NCBI RefSeq assembly: GCF_030272615.1
Contig: NC_081414.1
Span: forward strand, 765,191,483-765,255,482
DNA length: 64,000 bases
Origin: Cryptomeria japonica
Taxonomy: Eukaryota; Streptophyta; Pinopsida; Cupressales; Cupressaceae
Direction: 5' to 3'
The stretch's first letter is position 1. Each line of letters starts with the position of its first letter. The notes under the pieces are model-generated. The model was not told where the DNA came from, searched no databases, and saw only the letters and a list, made by a program, of their open reading frames with translations. Shown in pieces: positions 23,682-35,500 of this stretch. The position numbers were made by a program, and so were the translations under genes.

Positions 23682-24623
23682 TGTTAGTGAACAGATTTTG
23701 CTCCTTGCATTTAAATGATTAATTTTAGGACTCTGTTACCTTCTTTTAAGAACAAATGGTTCACTGAATAGTTGGGTCAGCGTTTGTTCAATCACCTCCC
23801 TTTGAATTTTTTCCTAGGTACAGCTCCCTATCTAGATTTTCATAAAGTATGTTTTTGTTTTTATATTTATATCCAAATGAAAGCTTTTAACCAGAAAGCG
23901 TATAAGGCCGCCTATATCATTCTTGGATGAAAGGCTATAACTTTCCTCATATCTCATAAATAACAGAAATTGTCCTCTTAATTTTCAAAATATGTAATTA
24001 CAGTAACTGAAACAAAGTTCAATAGACTTCTTCCAAATAAAGACGAAAAGGTTCAGAGAACATGAATGCACCCACAAACATGAATCTTTTCCAAAGTAAA
24101 CAACACATTCAAAGGAAAGAACATCAGAGGAATAATGAAAAACTGCAATGAAATAATCAAATATTGTTTCTTGATCGGATAAACATATGCAAAGACATGT
24201 TATCTATTCGGATTCAAAATGCACAGATCTTTCTTCTCCCCAAAAACAATATCACCAAATTTCACATATATATCTTTATGTAATCAAAGACATAATGATA
24301 CCTCTGCTAATATTTTTCCACCACAGATTTCAACCATCTGATTCCTCCTTTGATTAGGAATGAGAAAATACAAAAACAAACACACGTTCCAATTTTTTTT
24401 TTTAAAATCAGTTACTAGAAATCTAACCCTTCTACCATCGATTCTACTTAATTTATAGTCTAAACGGGGGGGGTCTCCCTGAAAACTCAACCACTCCCTG
24501 ATAAAACAGTTACGAAACCAACAGAAAGTATTTTGGGACAGTTGTCCCGAAGTTTTTGCATAACTATGAAAAATGTTTTGTTTTTAAAAATAAAGAAAAC
24601 AAGCCCAAAGCGGATGCATTATG
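23682..24623 (-). other. Element E 3' non-coding end
   Basis: About 940 bases follow the stop codon of the E reading frame (minus-strand sense). The sequence is AT-rich with scattered GTTCAA/TTCAAT words and a G-run near 24466. No ORF is supported, and I found no copy of the right end of E here. Confidence 0.6.
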
Positions 24624-27600
24624 TTATATCTCATCATCACCCTCTTCTCCGTCTTCGCGAGTGTCATGAGTAGCCGTGAGTTCTTGGATCATTGATTGGC
24701 TTGGGATTTTCATTGCATTAAGCTTCGCCTTTGCCACCTCTTTATTCCACCTGCGTTGCACCATTTTCTCTGAATGCTTCGGCAACTGATCATTCCCAAT
24801 GAATACCATTGATTCGATCCTAGCCACTTTGGTTATATCCTCCGGCGTGAAACTACTCCTGACTCTGATCTTCTCCATGTTCAACCGGAATGACTTGACT
24901 GCTTCCTGTGTACTTGCCCCGCAGATTCCTAGTTCCCAGTCATGATCGGGATTAACCACTTTATTATCTTTGACAATACTGCTCTGCAAATCCTAGAGTT
25001 CATAGACGGAGGTTTTTGCATCCGTAATTACCGACTGAAAGGTGAGCACCCACCACATGATAGTTTTCTTAAGCACGAAAAGTTGGCATTCATCAGATAC
25101 CAGCTTGATTGAATGTTCAGTCAAAAATCTGGTAGTTTCGTACTCTTCAATTTTGGTAAACAAAGACAGGACATTTTGCCATTTGTGCTCTTCTTTCTCC
25201 CATGGTACAAGCTGATTTTGAATTTCAGAAATCAGGCCTTGTACCTCATCACACAACTTTCGGGAGTCGGTAATGTATTTTTCACCATCTTTGATCACTT
25301 GTTCAATCCATTTTTCAACCGCTTCAGCGATGCTCTTAGCCCGTTGAACTTGATTCATCAACTTCCTATTTTCCGGAGAAGTTGGGTCAAAATTCTCAGT
25401 GGCATGGGATATTGGCATTGCCCCAAGGCAACCGATGCTATCGATGAACTGAGCTAAAACACTTATATGTCTTTTAAGTTCTCTTTTCTCCCATCCATCC
25501 TTCTCTGACCGGGTAAGCATCTTCTTCACTGATACTTGGAAAAAATGGTTATTTGTATCCCTGCTCATCTTTCCCAACTCTACCTTTGTTATTTCGAACT
25601 CATCAGAACCAGCCTCTTTGTTCTCATCTTTCAGTTTGTAAGAAGCAATTTCCGTCGTCCACTTACCAGTTTCTTCATCATTGTTTAGGTGCACGGTGGT
25701 CTTGAACCTCTTTGGCTTTGGATTCTTCTCAGAGTACTTGGCAACCATCTCCTGAATTGGAATGGTCACAGGAAGAGAGCTCCTTTTCTTGTTCACTGAG
25801 GTTGTTAACCATTTAGGAGTCACAGCAAAATGAGAAGTTCCTTCAACCATTTTTGGGGGTGGTGTCATTGCTACAGTCACCATTTGAGAGTCTAGAGCAC
25901 AAGCAACTTCACCATCCAAATCTTCAATTTCAAAGATCTGAGCTTCAAGTACGGCATCTTTGGCTCCCATATCCTTGACCTGATCTATCCTCTTCTGGGT
26001 GACACTACGTGATCGAGTATGCCGAGGGGTACTGAAATCCAGAGTTGGGCTAGGTTTGCGTCTAGGCTGAGCCGACTTGATTTCCTTACCTGCATGAACA
26101 GGAGCACTGTTAGAAGGACGTTTTGGTGAAGACATACTTCTCATAGAAAGAGGCTTGGCGTCTGGCTTCATTGCTTTCTTCTTGGCCACCCATGCCACTA
26201 TCATGTCCAGAACTCGTTCGGTTATCGATTGAATGTCATCATTTTCATCTTCATCCCAATTAATTGGGGGCATTTCAGTCTCTGCGCGGGCGAAATACCC
26301 TAGTTCAAATAGTTCAAGATATTCTTCTTCAAGCCCTTTAATATCTATCTTTATTTGCAGAGAAATAACCTGTTCCAACACTAGTCTCATATTTTCTCTT
26401 TTGAAGACTTCAAGTTCATCTGAACAGTCTTCCCAGAAATCTTCTAACTATGGCATGGGAAGATAAGGCATTAAACCAAGGCTCTGAGAAAATCCTTTGT
26501 TGTCAAACCCTTTTCTTTCAGCATACAGAGAGAAATTAAAATTTCGAAGGTCTGCTCCTATACTTAGTGCATCAGACATTGAATTATAGGATAACACTCC
26601 CAAATGTATTGGAAAATGACCTTCCCACTTGTCCTTTGGCTGTGCCTTCTTGACCATGGAAGTGAGTTGTCTGCATACTTCTGCTAGGACAAAACAATCA
26701 AAACAGAAATGCGGAAGCTTGAAGGGTTCCTCTTCAAAGCCTCCCACTCGTATATAGCAAAAGCGTGGAAACTAGATGTAAAAGCTTCCGAACTTCTTAA
26801 TCAAAGCCTACGCCTCATCTGAAATCCATTTGGCTTTTGTACCTTTCAGTTCATGACACATATCACCCAGGAATGCATTATGTACCCTTCTGAAATCTTG
26901 TAGGGCATTGTCCTTTTGTAGCATTGGATAAAACTCATACACCTGAACATCTTCCTCAGCGGGCTGCTTGGGTATGCCGGTTAACTCCTTAACACAGGCC
27001 AGACAATACAAAAGATACGAGGACATGAAGAAATTTTGTTGAAATTGCTTGGCTAGACTCAACTGCTCTTTCATTGAATCAGCAATTAACTTCGCCCAAT
27101 CCAAATATTGTTTTCCTTCCAGAACTAATTGTACATAGCAATATATCTAATCATCAAAGCTATAAGCTTCGGTAGAACCTCTGGCTCGATGTAACAGAAG
27201 CATTACATTGTGCATATGTGGCAACATGTGGTTCTTGTTAGGATTTTTAGGCAGTCTAGAACCACCTCTCTGAGAGACTTTCAACCAGTACTTCGCCACA
27301 TTATTCCTGTGTCCAGCTCTATCCGCATTGAACTCACTAATTGACTGAGCAAGGGAGAAATTAGAAAACTGATAATCTGTTATTTTGAACACCGAAGTAA
27401 TCACTTCGCGGTTAATGGCGAGAAGGGTTTCACCGTTATCCCTTTTGATGGTTTCAGATACAGGGTCGTATCTGGCAATACACTCCCGAACAAGTTCTGG
27501 ACAAGGGATTGTCGGAGGAAAGGTTGCAGCTTCTAAAAGTCCACTACTCAAAATCTCTATACAGAAAGACTTATCAACACCCCTGAACACCCTTTCTTTC

Positions 27601-27662
27601 AAATCTTCAAGGTTCTCACCCTTAAGGTCAGTATCACTAACTATGGCTTTTGTAGATGCCAT
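24624..27662 (-). pseudogene. Element E large ORF, unknown function, 5 TAG stops in one frame
   Basis: From the ATG at 27662 (MASTKAIVSDTDLKG) to the stop at 24624 a single frame of about 1,012 codons is kept. Five in-frame TAGs interrupt it (27147, 26808, 26772, 26448, 24993) without any frameshift. Earlier in-frame sequence back to 27902 is hydrophobic and unlikely to be coding. The N-terminal ~400 residues look globular, with a helical 'I-N-x-E-V-I-x-x-x-F-K-I' segment loosely like PF20167-type plant transposon proteins (weak inference). A basic Ser/Pro/Lys-rich linker (about residues 450-540) follows, then a helical, probably coiled-coil C-terminus and an acidic end (EDGEEGDDE). No catalytic motif is recognised. 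Its architecture resembles the second ORF of element G. Confidence 0.7.
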
Positions 27663-28645
27663 GCTAAAGACATTTCCAAACAAGTGCAGGGTGGACTTCA
27701 TGATTTCAAAACAAGAAACCCAAACTTGATTGCAATGAAACCAAACCTCTGTATGAGAGAAAATGCAAGGGAAAACACTGGAGAGAATAAGGAAAAACTC
27801 ACCTTCACAGCTGTATAATTGGACGACGGCTAGAGGCAAGAAAAACTCATATCCAGGGACAATATAAACACAAATCCAACAGCAAGAGCAAATGCAGAAC
27901 ACAAATGATTTTCATACCTTATAAAGAAAGGTAATAATGTAGACACATTAAGTGCAATGATTTCACAATTTCATTCCAAACGCGGCAAATTGATAGATTA
28001 GACCCCCGCACACATGCATTGAATGCATGGTGGCGTACTTTAAGAAATTGCTAGTTCCCGCAACGTTCACTTACTTCGAAAAAACCAAAGAACGACATCA
28101 CTTTACAATATGGTTCTGCCTCTCCATATTTAGCAATAAATGCACTTCTCAAACATTAGAAACCGCGGGACCCACCAGCATCGAACCTGTGTGAACATCT
28201 TGAACCAACTTCTTGAGTGTTCAAGTAGTTCAAGATGTACGCCACATCAAACTGTTGACCACTTTGCCGTGTTGAACACATTGAATATATTTGAACCCTT
28301 TGAACTTAGTTCAACAAGTTCAACACAAATATTATGTCACCGAACAAGAAAAACTTTATTAAAGAGCCGCTGCAAAAACTTAGAGAAAATGTTAGTACAA
28401 AGAACCTTTTCTGAACACTTCGGAACCTATTGAACCTAAATGAACATCTTGAACCTAGTTTAGAACAGTTCGACGCATTCAAGGAGTACAATGAATTGTC
28501 CGAACTTGAATGAAAATGACTAGAGAAAGGACTTGAGGCCGCATTTAAAGACTCGAACCAAGGTAATATGGTATGAACTAGGACTCCAACATAAAAAAGA
28601 AATTATGACCCATTCTCGGCATGAAGAATAAATGACGTGGTAACA
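27663..28645 (-). other. Element E 5' non-coding end with TTGAAC motifs
   Basis: No gene is supported here. At least ten copies of TTGAAC or its complement GTTCAA occur between 28200 and 28454, in both orientations and sometimes as close pairs (AGTTCAACAAGTTCAAC). A TG-type LTR boundary could not be identified. The word GTAGACAC at about 27940 resembles the A/C LTR start but has no continuing similarity. Confidence 0.55.
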
Positions 28646-29460
28646 GTTGGCAGTCTAGGATAAAGTTCTCACTAGGATGAGATTGGACAGACTTGGGATT
28701 ACAACAGTATTCCCTTGTGTTTTTTGCGGCTATTGTATAGAAACCATGGATCATATTTTTCTACTCTGTCCTTTTGCTTGAGAATGTTGGTACTGGCTCT
28801 TTGGAATGCTTGGCTGGTCTTCAACTCTTAGCCCTAATATATTGTTGCATTTCATGGCTTGGCCCTTGTTGTATTTGTATTCGTCTTCTTTTTATTCATC
28901 TCTTTGGATTGTGGCACCTTCTCTTGTGGTCTGGAGTATCTGACTAGGAAGGAATTTTGAGATTTTTAAAAATAAATCTGCTACACTTGAAGAAGTTCTT
29001 AGCAAGGTTCAATCCTCCATTTGTGAGGTGGTGCTTTCTTACATCCATAAAAATTTGGATCACCTGAGGTCTTTTTCTCACTGGGATAATTGGGTAACTT
29101 GGAAATGGGGCTCTGTTCGTCTGATGCCCTCTCATGGGGCTATAACAACTGGTTTATCCTCTCTTGTCAAGTGTAGGATGGCCAAATGAAGTCCTCCCGC
29201 CCCATTTTTCCTTCAAGCTTAATTTTCATGGGGCTTCTAAGGGTAATTCGAGAAGGTCTGGTATTGGAGTGGTCATTTTTTATCATTCTTCTAAGATTAT
29301 TAAAGCTGTGGGAAAATATGTTGGTCAGAGCTCTAATAATGTAGCCAAATTTGAGGCATTATCCTTTGGTCTTGATCTCACTATCTCTTTGAATATTAAA
29401 GAAATTGTTATTGAAGGAGACTTAATGTTGCTATCTTCTAACATTTCCTCTTTGGATATC
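28646..29460 (+). pseudogene. LINE ORF2, C-terminal zinc-finger and RNase H part
   Basis: It resumes with KVLTRMRLDRLGI, then the zf-RVT zinc finger CVFCGYCIETMDHIFLLCPF (C-C-H-C). From about 29215 an RNase H domain follows (LNFHGASKGNSRRSGIGVV ... NNVAKFEALSFGL ... IVIEGDL). The usual first catalytic Asp (DGAS) is His here. Coding similarity ends near 29440, where the sequence becomes the reverse-strand gag of element D. Stops near 28780, 28940 and 29187 disrupt it. Confidence 0.85.
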
Positions 29461-29997
29461 TTGAATTTGTGTTTGCAGTGTTTGTAGTTGTTGTGTGACA
29501 GTTGTGATAGGATTATCAACATTATCTGTTCTTATATGACCATGATTTTGCATTCTAGGAGGATTTGGATCTCTTTTGGTGTCATCTCTAGTCCTTCTTG
29601 TATCTTCATTGGATTGTATGTTATTCATAATTTCTACTTCATCTCTTTTGGGTATGTAGGTTTCTTCATTGGTTCTAGTAATATTGGGAATTGATGTGTC
29701 ATTCATGTGGAGACCAAAAATATCCTCCTATTGTTCATTATTAGGGGGAGGGTCACTTTTCTTTTGTGTCAATTTGTTCACATCAAAATCTTGGGGGAGT
29801 GTAGCACCAAATTTGGCTAACATTAGGAAGTATTTTTCTTTTTCTCCCTCCAATAATTTCTACATAAATTTGTCAAATTGAGGATCTTTCTTGATGTCTC
29901 TGATATTTTTATATGTTATTTCTCCTTCAATTTTTATTTCCTCTTCATGTTCCATGGCTATATGTTCTTCAGTTGTTTCCAATGTTTTGATTTCCAT
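29431..29997 (-). pseudogene. Element D gag, N-terminal fragment
   Basis: The ATG at 29997 opens a frame kept to 29431 with two TAG stops (29860-29862 and 29728-29730). The product is charged (EIKTLETTEEHIAMEHEEE...), then has a KYFLMLAKFGATLPQDF segment, an Arg/Asp-rich stretch and a QQLQTLQTQIQDIQ coiled coil. That is the usual N-terminal style of plant gypsy gag proteins. The conserved gag core that would follow is absent because of the truncation. Assignment rests on context and style, not on a diagnostic motif. Confidence 0.5.
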
Positions 29998-32063
29998 CTC
30001 TCTAATCCTTCGTCTCTGAACTCTAGTTAGAACGTGCATACACGTGTTATTTGGCTAGAATTCGATTGTCTAAAAGGTTGTTTTGATAAGTGATCAAATG
30101 TCAATGTAAATGTGATAGCGTGATATGACACGAAAAGATAGTTCAAGTGTTTAAAGGTTTGCAAGTTTTCCGATCTTCAGTTTTGGAGTGCAATGATGAT
30201 AATTTGATAAGAACCAAGTCCAGTAGGAACGATATATCCTATGATGTGGGACAAGATTATCTTGACCAAACGTTTCACTTTCATGATAGAGGATGATAGA
30301 TCCTGATGAAAAACTATGTTTGAGTGATCAGTTTATCAAAGAGGGTGATAATGCACTTTGAGGTGTTTATATTTTGAACTTGAAAATCTTAAGGTGTTTA
30401 TCTTCTAGAGTCTTATTTTGACGAATGATAACTTGACCAAGCAAACCAAGAAGACAATTTAAGCACCGAATGACGGATAACAAATGTTTATGAATACTAC
30501 AAATTGATCAAGCAGAATGACACACCTGAAAAAGTCATGCAAAGCAGCAGTTCTGGACTAGTAAACACAGAGACTCGTACGACAATACTTCATGAACCAT
30601 ATGACAAAAGATACAACACCAGATGACAAATCAGAAATTTCCTTTGAAAAAGCAGAGACTCGTACGACAATATTTTTTGAACCATATGATAAAACAGAAT
30701 CCTTGTATAACAAATAACCTGACTCGTACGATAAAGAACAGGACAATGAAAAATATGTTTGTTTTGCGGAATTTGATTAGTGAATTTTGGTGTTTTGCTT
30801 ATGTTTTCCCATTTTAGATGTCTGATTTTTCAATTTAGGGATGAATACACAACAAACACATGATGTAATAAGTGACTCTAAGCATGCTAAACCCTAAGGA
30901 AATTGGTTGAGGAGAGAAAACCTTTGCTTGCAAACTTAGGTACACACCCAATAGCTAATCAAAATACGACCGTTGAGTCTCACGCAATGGATTCTCAATG
31001 TCGTATTATCCGACTCCAAATGCTAATGGGGGCACGATATGGAAAGTGTCTTGGGAGTGTTACTATCTCTCTTGCACAAAGATTATCACCCTTTTGGAGG
31101 TGAATCGGGTAGCTTCTAATTTAACTAGCACTAGTAAGGGATCTGTTCGGCACGTCGGGTATAATACTCAATTAAGAGGTCTCCCAGCCTTGAAAACCAA
31201 GGTTTTCTATACCTGAAGGTACAGACAAGAGCTATTCCCGAGTACTTTCGTTGACTTGATTTTCATCAAATTACATTCATTTTATAGTGGGTTGGATTAC
31301 TTGGCGTTAGTCATTCCCACTTAGGTCGTTCCCCTCACACCGACTGTAATGGCTTTAAGAGTTTGTAGCTCCTTGGGAGGGCAGACCTACTAAAGATATG
31401 CACTAATGAAAGCAAAAGATGAGTCTAGCTTTTTGATCACCTAAGAAAGGTGAGAGCATACTCACCTATCATCACAATCACATAAGACATGATGGTTCAT
31501 TTCTTTTAGAAAAATGAAGTGTGCCTAGAAAACTTTAATGAATACACAAAGTTTAGTCAAATTCATAGACAATCTGCAAAATAAATCCGTTAGTAGTCAT
31601 TGATTGGTTTTTGAATTTAGTCTTTGACAAGTGTATCTTTGACAATTGTTCTGCAAAAAAGAGTTAGGCTACCAAAATCTCACAAACAAGTCAGGGCTAG
31701 CATTAACAATGATCGAATTAAAACTAAAAAACCCTAAAAATGTAGTTTATTTTAAAAACACAAGCAGAGACTCATACGATATGATTTGATAGATCAAATG
31801 ACAAAACTTTAGATTTCGCACAGGAGTAGAAATAGGCCCGTATGACACAAGAATAAGCTAATACAAGTCAGAATAGATCTAGACAGAGACTCGTATGACA
31901 CAAATTTAGCCCTCGCATGATAAGATAAATGATATCGTACGACACAAAATTTACCTAATACGAGTCAGGATGAGGTGTCATCTCAGCTTAAAAGGAAGTT
32001 CGTACGAGCCAGATAATGAACTCATATGACACTTTGAGTCAGACCTAGCAGAGATGAAGTCTT
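29998..32063 (-). other. Element D leader with repeated TCGTACGA-type motifs
   Basis: No ORF is supported. From about 30560 to 32040 a degenerate motif GACTCGTACGAC / CTCATATGACAC recurs at least ten times, often paired with ATGACAAAA. Its core TCGTACGA is palindromic. A segment near 31125 (GCACTAGTAAGGG) resembles GCGCTAGTAAGGG in the leader of element A (about 17950). The leader continues after the copia insertion at 36978. Confidence 0.55.
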
Positions 32064-32494
32064 TGTTGAAATGTGGCGAATGATTAGTAAAGTATTGTAC
32101 ACTCAGCACGTATCCTCACCGAGGTCCGAGGCCGGGCCGGGCCACGAGCAGGGGTTCGGGGGCGGCAACCCCCGAGAAAAAAAAATTTGCCGTTTTTTGT
32201 TCATGAAAACCGACATTGTAATAAAACCCAAAAAAAGGCCGACTTTGTTTGTTGCCCTAAAAACGCATGTTATAAGCGGCTGGGATGCTTAAGGCATTGT
32301 AAGGTTGATGTACTATTTTTGCTGGATAACAAGAAAGATTGGACGGCTGTGTATGGTGGACGTAACCCATTCTGGGTGAACCATGTTAAATCTCTGTGTT
32401 ATCTGTGTCCTGTTTTATTTCTTTATCTTTTGTATTTAAATCTGCATATAATTGTTAGTTCATATTTGCTTCGGATCTGCTTGAAACCCTAACA
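32064..32494 (+). repeat. Copia 5' LTR (431 bp, with extra GC-rich block)
   Basis: It starts TGTTGAAATGTGGC and ends AACCCTAACA, matching the 3' LTR except for a GC-rich segment of about 70 bases at roughly 32110-32200 (CCGAGGCCGGGCCGGGCC-like). That segment is missing from the 3' LTR, which has a short T-rich stretch there instead. Confidence 0.93.
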
Positions 32495-32496
32495 AT

Positions 32497-32508
32497 TGGT
32501 ATCAGAGC
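32497..32508 (+). promoter_or_regulatory. Copia primer-binding site
   Basis: TGGTATCAGAGC, complementary to the 3' end of initiator tRNA-Met, lies two bases after the 5' LTR. Confidence 0.95.
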
Positions 32509-32554
32509 GAGGTTTTCTGTAAATTGGCAGGACTTTCAGATTTGAGTGGGAGCA

Positions 32555-35500
32555 ATGGAGGATTCCAAATTCAAGGTCGAAAAGTTTAACGGCCAGAATT
32601 ATCAGTTATGGAAAATGCAGATGGAGGATTACCTGTATCAAAAGGATTTGTGGCGGCCATTAGAAGGAAAGGCAAAGAAACCAACCACAATATCAGATGA
32701 AGAGTGGGACATTTTAGATAGAAAGGCACTGGGATCCATTCGATTGTGCCTTGTGTCGTCTGTAGCATTCAATATAACAGAAGCAAAAACGACTGTAGAT
32801 TTGATGGCAACATTGGCTAAGCTGTATGAGAAACCCTCGGCTTCGAATAAGGTATTTCTTATGAAGCATTTGTTTAATTTGAAAATGAGGGAGGGAGGAT
32901 CTGTAGCAAAGCACTTAAATGAATTTAATACAATTACCAGTCAATTGTCTTCGGTAAAAATTACCTTTGCAGAAGAGGTTAGGGCTCTCTTGATTTTATG
33001 TTCTTTGCCAGAAAGCTGGAATAGCTTGGTTATGACTGTAAGCAACTCTGTCTCTGGTAAAAATACTTTGGTATTTGATGATATTGTTGGTGTTATCCTA
33101 AGCGAGGAAATGCGAAGAAAAAGCATAGGTGAGACTCCAACATCATTGGGTAGTGTTTTGAATGTGGAGAACAGAGGAAGATCAAAGGAAAGAGGAAAAG
33201 GCCCTGGGAATGAGAAGTGACGAGGGAAGTCAAAGAAAGGACGCTCTCAATCTAGAGGAAAGAAAGATTGCTGGTACTGCGGAAAGCCTGGTCATATAAA
33301 GAAAGACTGTTGGTCTCGGAAAAACAAAGAAGGAGACAAAAATGAAAATGACAGTAAGGAAGCTAATATTGCAAGTAATACTTTACAAGATGCTTTAATC
33401 TTATGTTTGGATAATGTTAATGATTCCTGGGTAATAGATTCTGGGGCTTCATTTCATGCTACACCCCATAGAAAATATTTTCTAGATTATGTTCAAGGTG
33501 ATTTTGGACAGGTATATTTGGGTGATGATGAGCCCTGTCAAATTGTTGGAAAAGGAAAGATAAAGATCAAGTTGCAGAATGGTAATGACTGGTTTCTACA
33601 GGAGGTAAGACATGTTCCTAATTTAAGAAGAAATTTAATTTCTGCAGGGCAACTAGGTAGTGAAGGTTGCATAGTTACCTTCTCAGACAGTATGTGGAAG
33701 GTCACTAAAGGATCGTTAGTAGTAGCTAAAGGTGCGAAGGTAGGCACATTATATCTGTGTATTGGTAACACTTACTCTACCTTAGCTGCTACAGATAAAG
33801 TTACTGCAGGGACAACAACAATAAATGTTGCAAGAACAGATTCGATAATGTGGCACCATAGGCTTGGGCACATGAGTGAGAAAGGGATGAAAATCCTTCA
33901 CTCCAAAAATCTATTGCCAGGACTAAAGAAGATTGATTTAGAGTTTTGTGAAAACTGTGTTTATGGTAAACAGAAAAGAGTCAGATTTCTCAAGGTCGGG
34001 AAAGAGAAGAAGAGTGAGAAGTTAGAGCTTGTACATTCAGATGTATGGGGACTGGCTCAGGTATCATCTCTTGGTGGCTCTTGTTATTATGTTATTTTTA
34101 TTGATGACTCAACCAGAAAAACATGGGTATATTTCCTAAAACAAAAATCAGATGTTTTTGAAACTTTTAAGAAATGGAAAGCTCTGGTTGAGAATGAGAC
34201 AGGAAAAAAGTTGAAGTGTCTCAGATCGGATAATGGAGGTGAGTATTGCAGCAAAGCATTTGAAGATTACTGTTCCTTAAATGGGATTCGAAAGCAGAAG
34301 ACAGTTCCAGGAATTCCATAGGAAAATGGTGTGTCAGAGAGAATGAATAGGACCATCATGGAACGTGCGAGGAGCATGAGATTGCATGTTGGATTGCCCT
34401 TACATTTTTGGGCAGATGTTGTACATACTGCTGTCTATTTGATAAATACAGGACCTTCAACCCCTTTGGATGGTGGTATTCCAGAGGAGGCATGGACTGG
34501 TAAAAAGGTAAATTATTCTTTTCTAAAAACTTTTGGTTGCGAAGCTTTTGTCCATGTTGATAAATAAAACAGAACCAAGCTTGATGTTAAATCTCAGAAA
34601 TGTACCTTCATTGGATATGGGATAGATGAATATGGCTATCGGTTATGGGATTTTCAAAATAAGAAAATAATTAGAAGAAGAGATGTTATATTCAATGAGA
34701 AGGTTATGTATAAAGAACAGATGCAGGAAAAGAAGCATGAACAAGACAAACAAGAATATGTGGTGTTGGATGAGATTCCTAAAAATGAAATGCCACAGGT
34801 ACCTGATGCTCAGCAACAATAGATTGTCCCACAAACTCCTGCAAGTGTTAGACGTTCTACGAGGACAAGTAGACCCCCTGAAAGATTTTCTCCTTCTTTG
34901 TATTCTATCTTATTAACGGATTCTGGTGAACCAGAAGAATATGAAGAAGCAATGCAGGTGGATGCCAAACAACAGTGGCAACTAGGCATGAAAGAGGAGA
35001 TGGACTCCTTGATGAAAAATAAGACTTGGGACTTACTCCCTTTACCTGCAGAAAAAAGAGCCTTGCCTAACAAATGGGTTTATCGGCTGAAGGAGGAGGA
35101 AGGAGGTTAGAAAAGATATAAGGCCAGACTTGTGGTAAAAGGTTTTGCATAGAAAAAGGGTATAGATTATGATGAAATATTTTCTCCAGTTGTAAAAATG
35201 ACTTCAATTAGAACTGTACTTGGTCTTGTGGCTGTAGATGATTTACATCTTGAACAATTAGATGTCAAAACAGCTTTTCTCCATGGAGATTTGGAGGAGG
35301 AAATTTACATGTTGCAACCACAGGGATATGAGGTCAAAGGTAAGGAGAACTTGGTGTGCAGGTTGAAGAAAAGTCTGTATGGCCTAAAGCAAGCACCTCG
35401 ACAATGGTATTTAAAATTTGATAGTTTCATGGCTGAACACGGTTATCATAGATGTCATTCTGATCATTGTGTATATTTTAAGAGATTTGATAATGGCAGT

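Larger units (their letters stand above)
23682..28645 (-). mobile_element. Element E: unclassified 4,964-bp insertion in the LINE
   Basis: Ends are TGTTAGTG... and ...GGTAACA, flanked by the 5-bp duplication GTTGG (23677-23681 and 28646-28650). LINE ORF2 sequence resumes at the right flank (W-Q-S ... KVLTRMRL). TG...CA ends with a 5-bp duplication are typical of LTR elements. However, I find no pair of LTRs, PBS or PPT, and no RT, integrase or known transposase. The only coding content is one long minus-strand frame (24624-27662). The two ends share TGTTA as an inverted terminal match. It could be an LTR element whose LTRs are unrecognisable, or another kind of transposon. Confidence 0.7.
1618..29460 (+). 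mobile_element. Plant L1-type LINE, interrupted by two insertions
   Basis: The pieces are 1618-3270 (5' repeat and start of ORF1), 19775-23681 (end of ORF1, then the endonuclease and RT of ORF2) and 28646-about 29460 (zinc-finger and RNase H end of ORF2). Removing element A (3271-19774) and element E (23682-28645) rejoins LINE coding sequence at both places. The LINE-derived sequence totals about 6 kb, a normal size for plant L1. All reading frames carry stops and shifts. No poly(A) tail is visible at the right edge, where the sequence passes into the gag of element D, so the 3' end is probably lost. Confidence 0.85.

Noticed and set aside
24624-27662. Element E ORF as a host gene in an intergenic gap
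   Set aside because: It lies inside a flanked insertion within LINE ORF2, has five in-frame stops and no introns, so it belongs to the mobile element.
23682-28645. Element E as a standard LTR retrotransposon
   Set aside because: I searched by eye for matching ends near 23.7-24.6 and 27.7-28.6 kb and found none. I left it unclassified although the TG...CA ends and 5-bp duplication would suit an LTR element.
32110-32200. GC-rich block as a CpG-island promoter of a host gene
   Set aside because: It lies inside a copia LTR and no host gene follows; the copia gag starts downstream.
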